Assembly: GCA_038049695.1 (NCBI GenBank)
Contig: CP142451.1
Span: 12,212,001 to 12,276,000, forward strand
Direction: 5' to 3'
DNA from: Cinnamomum chago
Taxonomy: Eukaryota; Streptophyta; Magnoliopsida; Laurales; Lauraceae
DNA: 64,000 bases
The position numbers and the translations under genes are program-made. Below the pieces are notes generated by a model. It was given only the letters and a program-made list of their open reading frames with translations, made no database searches and had not been told where the DNA came from. Within the stretch, counting starts at the first letter, position 1. Each line of letters opens with the position of its first letter. This document shows positions 58,144 through 64,000 of this stretch, piece by piece.

Positions 58144-61100
58144 CTGCAAGAGAGATGGGAGAATTTTATATCAAACAAATGGTTTAAGCATAATAGGAGA
58201 ACTTTTGTATGACACAAATGGTTACCACACATCTTTTAGAGCCTGTTTGTTTGCATTATAATGCATGGGAATATTTGGATACTGAAGTAGTTGAAGAAAT
58301 AGAAAATATGAGAATTCTACAAAGTGAAAAAGACAGTGGCTGGGTGGGCTAAGGAAAATAAGAGACCCCTGTAACATTAGGTATGATTTAAATTTGATAA
58401 ATAGGAGGAAAGAAAAGAAACCAATTCAATTCGATGTGAAACATCACCAAAGAAAAAAGGAAGAAGAATGGTAATGGATTGTTACTAAAAGTGAAACTAT
58501 TAATATATTATACTAATGAATCTAAGGTGAATTGTGTGTTTGATTAGAGATCCACAATTCATGCAACATCGGTCAACATTCTACTATTAGCTCACATAAA
58601 TCTCAGTTGGTTTGATCACGGACTATGTCACTCTTTCCACATTTGTGGGCTACCTTTCCACATAAAACTCTCGACCCATTTCTAGTGTTGTTTTTAAAGC
58701 AAGTAAATAAACATAGTTTGTCCAAATAAAGAAAGAAGTATAAATTTTTACTAGATTTCATCCATTGCCTATACAAAATTTTATAAAGTTAGTCCAAAAA
58801 GAATAGAATTCTTGTAAAAATCTTCTCTCTACTTTAATATCATTATTTTTTATTTTATTTATATAAAAATAAACCCACAGAGAACTAAAAAAAAAACGAC
58901 ATAGAATTTTCATTTCTGAATATTTTATAAATTATTTACTTTAGTAAAAAGTGACAATAGATAGAATCTAAAACATCATGAAGAACTGACAAATCAATCC
59001 TCCGATAAATATTTCAAAGAAGCCAATGCAATGTCCATGTATTAAAATCACAAAACAAGGCTGAGACAAGTAAAGTTAGCTAGATACTCACTAGAGAAAA
59101 TAGTATTAAATTGGTTAAACTTTTTTCGATGAGAGCAACAACTTGTGTATAATACAAATGGCATCCAGTCAAATTCCAAAATAATGCAGATGAAATGGGT
59201 TTTATTAAATTTTTTTTAATGTGCACGCCTATAAACGAAAATATAAAATGCGTAGGTATGTTTGAGCAGGTACATTAAAAATCAAACTAAACCAGCCAGT
59301 CTAACCTGGTTCAACAGAAACTGGTACCTTGGTTCATCAAAGTTAGATAAAAAATGGGGTTATCATTAACCCTAAGTAAAGACTAATTAATCTAGTAAAA
59401 CAAATGGTTCAATCCAATGCACTTAAAACATTGGTTTGAGCTACCAAAAGACATTAAAAGAAAACGAGTGCATGGAAGTTGAAGGTTTTTTAAACATTTC
59501 CTATTGTGGAATCTAGAAACCAGAAGATTATGATTTTTTTTCTCTCAGTGATAAGTGAGTGCCATCTATTCCAAAATATGAAATAACATGTTAGCAAATG
59601 ACCAAAAGTATATCATTTGAAGCTACCAGTAGAACAGTTTCCTGGGCATTTCCATCATCAAAGGAAAAAGAAAAACTAACGAGAGTTAGATACACGTACA
59701 AAAGCATGCATGAGATTCACAAAGCATAGATTACCATATTGGCTTGTAAGGACTGTGAAAACTAATATACTCCTTTTCTAGGGACGAAAGCAAATAAATA
59801 AGAAACTGTTCTTCTTTTATAAAGACTTCATTGACTTGAAGAAAGGCTTGCTGTTCTTTTATAGGCACTTGATTCATTTAAGAGGAAGGCTAATCATTTC
59901 CTTTGATTGATAGATTGTGGGGCTTATTTGGAATCCAATTAATTTTTATGAAATGGAAAGGAAATCAATCAGTTTTAAAAGGAAGAAAACTCCAATACTG
60001 GATGAAATCAATGTCTAGCAGAAAGGAAACTAAAATTTGACTTTGTTTAAATGTCCGCCAGTTTACCAAAAATATTAAACAAAGGATGGAACTAATCAAA
60101 GGTGAGATTTCATGATCTCTTGTGAATGAATGGCGACATTAGTCGAACAATTAGGGACTCACTGATGGTACGTCCGTCCACACTTTCTACCGCTGGGAAG
60201 ACCGTTGACCCATTTCCAAAGCCAAAAAAACAATGATAGTGCTCCCATATAAAAGGAAAAATCAAGTGTATTATTCGATAAATGTTTCCAACGTTTCACC
60301 TGTTACAATTACCAATTTTTAATGTGTTCAGTACAAAAAAAAAAAAAAAAATGGAGTCTACTATAAAACTCTATTCTCACCCCTTTATATTTCTTTCCCA
60401 CTAAGTTGCAAACTTTGTGATCCATTCAAATCTTTCACATACACTTGACACCCCCCTCTTCCCAAATTACACCAGATCCAAAGTGTCTGCACTTTGCATC
60501 CATCCAAACATCATGGACCATTGGACACACGCACACACACACATATATATATATATAGATGTTTCTATGAGAGATGCTCTCACCTTAAAGTGGGTGCCCT
60601 CACATCCATATCCGATACCAACAACTTAAATGTGAGGACCCTCACTCCTATCTCTCATAGTAAGGTGAGAAATATCTCTGATAGGAGCATCTCCCATATA
60701 CCTTACTATGAGAGATAATGTGGGGCTCTCACATCCATATCCAATATATACCAACAATTTAAATGAGAGTCTAGTGAGACAGTGCAGTATATGAGGTAAA
60801 TTTATCCCATTGAAAGATTTTAATGGAAAATAGGCATGCGCAAAGAGTCAACCTCATCCACTGTCATTTGATATGTGAAATAAGGTAACTTGTTTCAATC
60901 ATTGCAAACATGGACCATTAAGATGAAGGGCCTCGGATGATTGAATGTGGTTGATTTTTGACACATACCTAGTTCTTATTAAGATCTTTTAATCCCCCTT
61001 GAGAAAAATGGAAGTAAAAGATTCCACCGAATTAAAATGGATATGTGGAGCTAAGAAATCATGTGTGTGAGGGTTTTTTTTTTTTTAGGAAAATTATCCA

Positions 61101-61381
61101 GTGCACACCTCATAGTGGGGCCCACTTGGTCATCCATATGAATGGACCACACTCAGAGAACCCTGTTGAATTACACCATTCCCATTTTTCTATACCCATC
61201 CGAATGGATAGGTAGGACCATTGAATCGATTGAACACTTCTTAAGGGATGAAAATTTGTGGGCCATTCATAAAGTGGTTCGGATGATCAGTTGAGCCCCA
61301 TATTTTAAATAAGGGGAGGGCCCAACCAGATATTTTGATCCCCTAAGCCCCATCCCTAGGTGGGCCCCGCAACGAGGTTTA

Positions 61382-61451
<70 letters not shown>

Positions 61452-62241
61452 TCACCTCACCTGTGCATTCCATGGCCCATGTACATGTTGACATAATTGT
61501 TGTGGTGAAACCAGTAAATAGCTACAACTAATTTTGTGATGACATTAATGGTGTATTTGTGCAAGAAGAGGATTTCACAATAGAGGAGAAAATTGTTTTA
61601 ATTTTTTGTGCAGCTTATTATTCCGTTCGTACGTGGGATAAGTTCACTTTGCAAAAAAGGAGTGAGAAAAATTAGTTTTTTTCGATGAGAGGATTTCAAT
61701 TTCCTATGAAAGGATTTAGACCGGAAAATTCATCTCCCATTAAAACAGAAATCCTTGGAGAGCAGAATTCTCATTGCACAAACAAATCTTCAACTTCTTA
61801 GTCATGTATGGTCCCTTTGAGTAATTGATTAGCTAACCAAATCACAAAGTTGTAAGCATAACATGCAAATAGAAACTCCGGCAACTTGGTCAGGAGTCTG
61901 TATGCTCAAGAGTATAAGTCAATATTCAAGATCAGTCTAAACTTTGATAAAGACTCTTGTGAAAGTTCATGACTCCATCTCGTGTCTTTTCGGGGTAAGG
62001 TTGTTTTGGACTGGTTGTTGCTTTGTTTTGCATGTATTTTCTCCTCTTGTTTCTTATCTCTTAATGAAAGTCTTAAAAAAAAGAAAAAGGCCCTTAACCA
62101 ACCCCACCACAATAGGCTATATTTGGGCTGTGTTGATAGGACTTTGGAATGGGCCAGGACCTAATTTATTGCTAACAGTGAAAACGGGAAGGGACCTTCC
62201 TACAATTGGCCATATGTTATCTACAATTTTTCAGTTGGCAC
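58144..62241. other. intergenic, may contain the missing first exon of the GH28 gene
   Basis: No gene recognised apart from the expected short first exon of the minus-strand gene. A candidate ATG with an in-phase GTACGT donor lies near 59706-59717 on the minus strand, but nothing else supports it. An A run at 60334-60351, a CA/TA run at 60528-60556, and repeats of CTCTCACATCCATATCC-like text at 60590-60760. Confidence 0.4.
61386..61448. repeat. compound (AT)n-(AG)n microsatellite
   Basis: AT run to about 61412 followed directly by an AG run to about 61448. Confidence 0.95.
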
Positions 62242-62250
62242 CATTCCTTA

Positions 62251-62429
62251 CTTTTTTCTTTTTTTGCTATAGGAGGGTTCCTAACTCTTTGGGCTGGACT
62301 AATCCCTCCGGGCTCAGAGGGAAGCCGGGTAAAATCCCCTTGTAGCCCCAGTGTGGTAGTGCAGTTTCGAACCCACAACCTCCAGCTGCAAACTGTGGTC
62401 CTATGCCAACTGAACTACCCCTTGGAGTT
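62251..62429 (-). mobile_element. tRNA-derived SINE, complete
   Basis: 179 bp on the minus strand. The head has RNA polymerase III A box TAGTTCAGTTGG (62406-62417) and B box GGGTTCGAAACTGC (62361-62374) at tRNA spacing. The body continues through CTACAAGGGGATTTTACCC and GGAGGGATTAGTCC and ends in an A-rich tail (62251-62270). The 9-bp direct repeat CATTCCTTA flanks it at 62242-62250 and 62430-62438. A related diverged body lies at 46284-46400. Non-coding; mobilisation would depend on a LINE. Confidence 0.85.
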
Positions 62430-62438
62430 CATTCCTTA

Positions 62439-63260
62439 GTGATTACAAATTGATGTATCGCAATGATATCTTAATAAATCTATTATATATCTTGATTTTC
62501 TAATCAATAGGAACTAGGGGCTTGCTTCGGCATGGGCAGCTCGGGCCTGACATGCAATACCTGGCTGGATTTGGACTCCGATTTTAGGTCCATAGGTTAG
62601 GTAGGGCCTGATTCACTCACCTGATAGTTAGATAGACCAGACCTGAAACTTTGTGTGCTGAAAGGCTTTCCAGGCAACATGTTTAGCACAGAGGACACAA
62701 ATTTGGAAAATGGGCTATGCCCATGCCTAATGTTCAGGCCCATGGGCTGAATCCGAACCTGGGGATTAGGCCCAAAAATCAAACACGTTTGGGTTGCACA
62801 GGTTGGCTAGCCCAGGCTTCTGCACGGCCCTGGCTATTCTGGCCCACAAGGACTCCTATTAGTAACATATTGAGAGAGATTCAATAACAACAGCAATGCA
62901 AGGTACTTCGGAAGGGCAATATTCAAAACAACAGCCATGCAAGGTACTTCCAAACCACTCCTTTACATTTTGTCTAATTCCTGAATGTTCTGGAGTATAT
63001 ACAAAACCATAAGGTAAGCTAATTTTATACAAAGACTTCCCAGGATCTCTTGCCTGTATTCTTGAACCATTAGAGATCTGCTTTTCTTTGCTTGCTTCTC
63101 CCAAGCTAAAGAATCGATTAAGCATCTGTCAAGACTGAAGCCAAATCTCTGTATCCATAATTAGCGATTGCATGGAGATATGGTGGTGTTCTAAATTGAA
63201 GAAAATCAACAATACAAAAGTAGAGTATATACTTGTGATGAACGACTCAAGCCTGTAAAC
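62439..63260. other. intergenic and probable 3' UTR of the right-edge gene
   Basis: GGGCC/GGCCC-rich text at 62530-62830 resembles the ends of GGGCC-type MITEs but has no clear paired tips. The part near 63260 is presumably the 3' UTR of the minus-strand gene. A short direct repeat (ATGCAAGGTACTTC) occurs at about 62895 and 62937. Confidence 0.4.
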
Positions 63261-63789
63261 TCAGCTCGACTGTTTAGGCCCACTTGTCTTCGAGGGACCA
63301 GCTCGCTCCACCATAACATCATACAGTTGCTTTCCATTCTTTAACAAGAACAAAAAAAAGAAAAGAAAAGAGTAGAGGTTAGCAAGGAGGAGATTCAACT
63401 CCCCGCACCCAAACCACAGAGCTGACAATTGGAGAAAAGGTCATCCTAAAATTCTTATTGACTGATTGAAGGCATGGCAGTGTCAACTTTGGCTCGGTCC
63501 AATGCCAAGCCTTGGACCAAATTCACAAAGAGTAAGCCAATTAAAGAAGGGATGCAGTTTTCAGTTGACTCATAGTTCAAATGCAGAAAATGAGAGACCA
63601 GTGTCCAAACTGAATTTAAGTATCCAAACATTGCAACTGATAAATCCACGCTTAATTCGCAGCAGAGTACTTACAAAAATTACAGGAAAGAAGTGCACTT
63701 GTCCTTCTGGCTTGGTCTGTGTCTCCTTAAAATAGACCAAGATTGGAAATTCTGGCCACCAAAGTTCCCAATTCACAAATGTTGAGTAT
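63261..63789 (-). CDS. partial gene, last two coding exons (unidentified; possibly a DUF3119-type plastid protein)
   Basis: Two exons fit well: 63789-63675 (acceptor CATGCAG, donor GTAAGT) and 63338-63261 (acceptor after a long pyrimidine tract, stop TGA). Joined in phase they encode about 63 residues ending YSTFVNWELWWPEFPILVYF, then KETQTKPEGQVHFFPVIF, NGKQLYDVMVERAGPSK and a short Ser/Pro/Lys tail. The intron is 336 bp. The phase at 63789 demands an upstream exon, so the gene continues to the right, beyond the window. I do not recognise the family securely; the WxxFPILVYFKE...HFxPxIF pattern reminds me of DUF3119 proteins of plastids and cyanobacteria, which is from memory and not proof. 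Confidence 0.6.
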
Positions 63790-64000
63790 CTGCATGAAAA
63801 TAGGTTAAGGTCGATATATTTGCAGTGAAACCTTTAGGATCTTTTTGGGTTTTATGTATGTCAGTTATGTATGTCAGCTTTGAATATGTGGGCCTGATGC
63901 ATGCTGGAACAGTTTTCCCTTGTCTTTTTTTGGGGAGATATTTTCCGGCAAAACTGCTAACAGGGGGATGTTTGCAGTTGGAGGATTTCTGACCTTTCTA
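63790..64000. other. probable intron of the right-edge gene
   Basis: Follows from the open splice phase at 63789. No further exon could be recognised before the window ends. Confidence 0.4.

Noticed and set aside
61553..61790. Foldback-like sequence with TTTGTGCAA ends
   Set aside because: The arms match weakly over about 25 bp and no target-site duplication was found.
1..64000. CRISPR arrays, bacterial operons, organelle inserts or a biosynthetic cluster
   Set aside because: None seen. Direct repeats present are transposon or microsatellite in nature, and the genes are unrelated in pathway.

Overview
This 64 kb window is nuclear DNA from a flowering plant. The evidence is spliced genes with GT-AG introns, plant-specific families (NPF transporter, GT14 glucuronosyltransferase-like, KD-type sugar-phosphate translocator, GH28 polygalacturonase, MULE transposase) and AT-rich intergenic DNA full of decayed plant transposons. 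The genes and repeats do not look grass-like, but I could not assign a species or order from sequence alone.

Layout. 1-10.3 kb is repeat-rich: an almost full-length but dead RTE-clade LINE (322-3436, with target-site duplications), a TA-flanked MITE, a small copia-like scrap and an older RTE relic. 10.4-14.4 kb holds a six-exon NPF6.2 (NRT1.4)-like transporter on the plus strand. 16.6-19.6 kb on the minus strand holds a four-exon, fully open MULE transposase fused to an OTU-like domain (917 aa). 19.6-36.4 kb is gene-poor: G-homopolymers, a ~20-bp minisatellite, a broken ATL-type RING-H2 gene fragment, a tiny TRIM retroelement and an L1 3' fragment. 36.4-37.5 kb is an intronless sugar-phosphate/phosphate-translocator-like gene (minus). 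38-44 kb is a cluster of foldback/MITE elements, including one nested inside another. 46.9-53.5 kb is a four-exon GT14 gene (plus). 54.9-58.1 kb is a polygalacturonase-like gene (minus, nine exons found, first exon not found), convergent with the GT14 gene. 62.25-62.43 kb is a complete tRNA-derived SINE. At the right edge (63.26-63.79 kb, minus) are the last two exons of a gene that continues past the window.

The genes are independent transcription units; no cluster or shared pathway is evident. GT14 (arabinogalactan glucuronidation) and GH28 (pectin) are both cell-wall families and neighbours, but I see no evidence that they are co-regulated.

Most interesting items: the intact MULE-OTU gene; the polygalacturonase-like protein whose SPNTDG catalytic motif reads SPDTVG, losing one of three catalytic aspartates; the NPF gene model whose first coding exon is only the ATG; the nested MITE pair; the ATL gene fragment; and the SINE and TRIM elements. 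I found no clearly new biological system. All exon boundaries are my reading of splice sites and family homology and have not been checked against transcripts.
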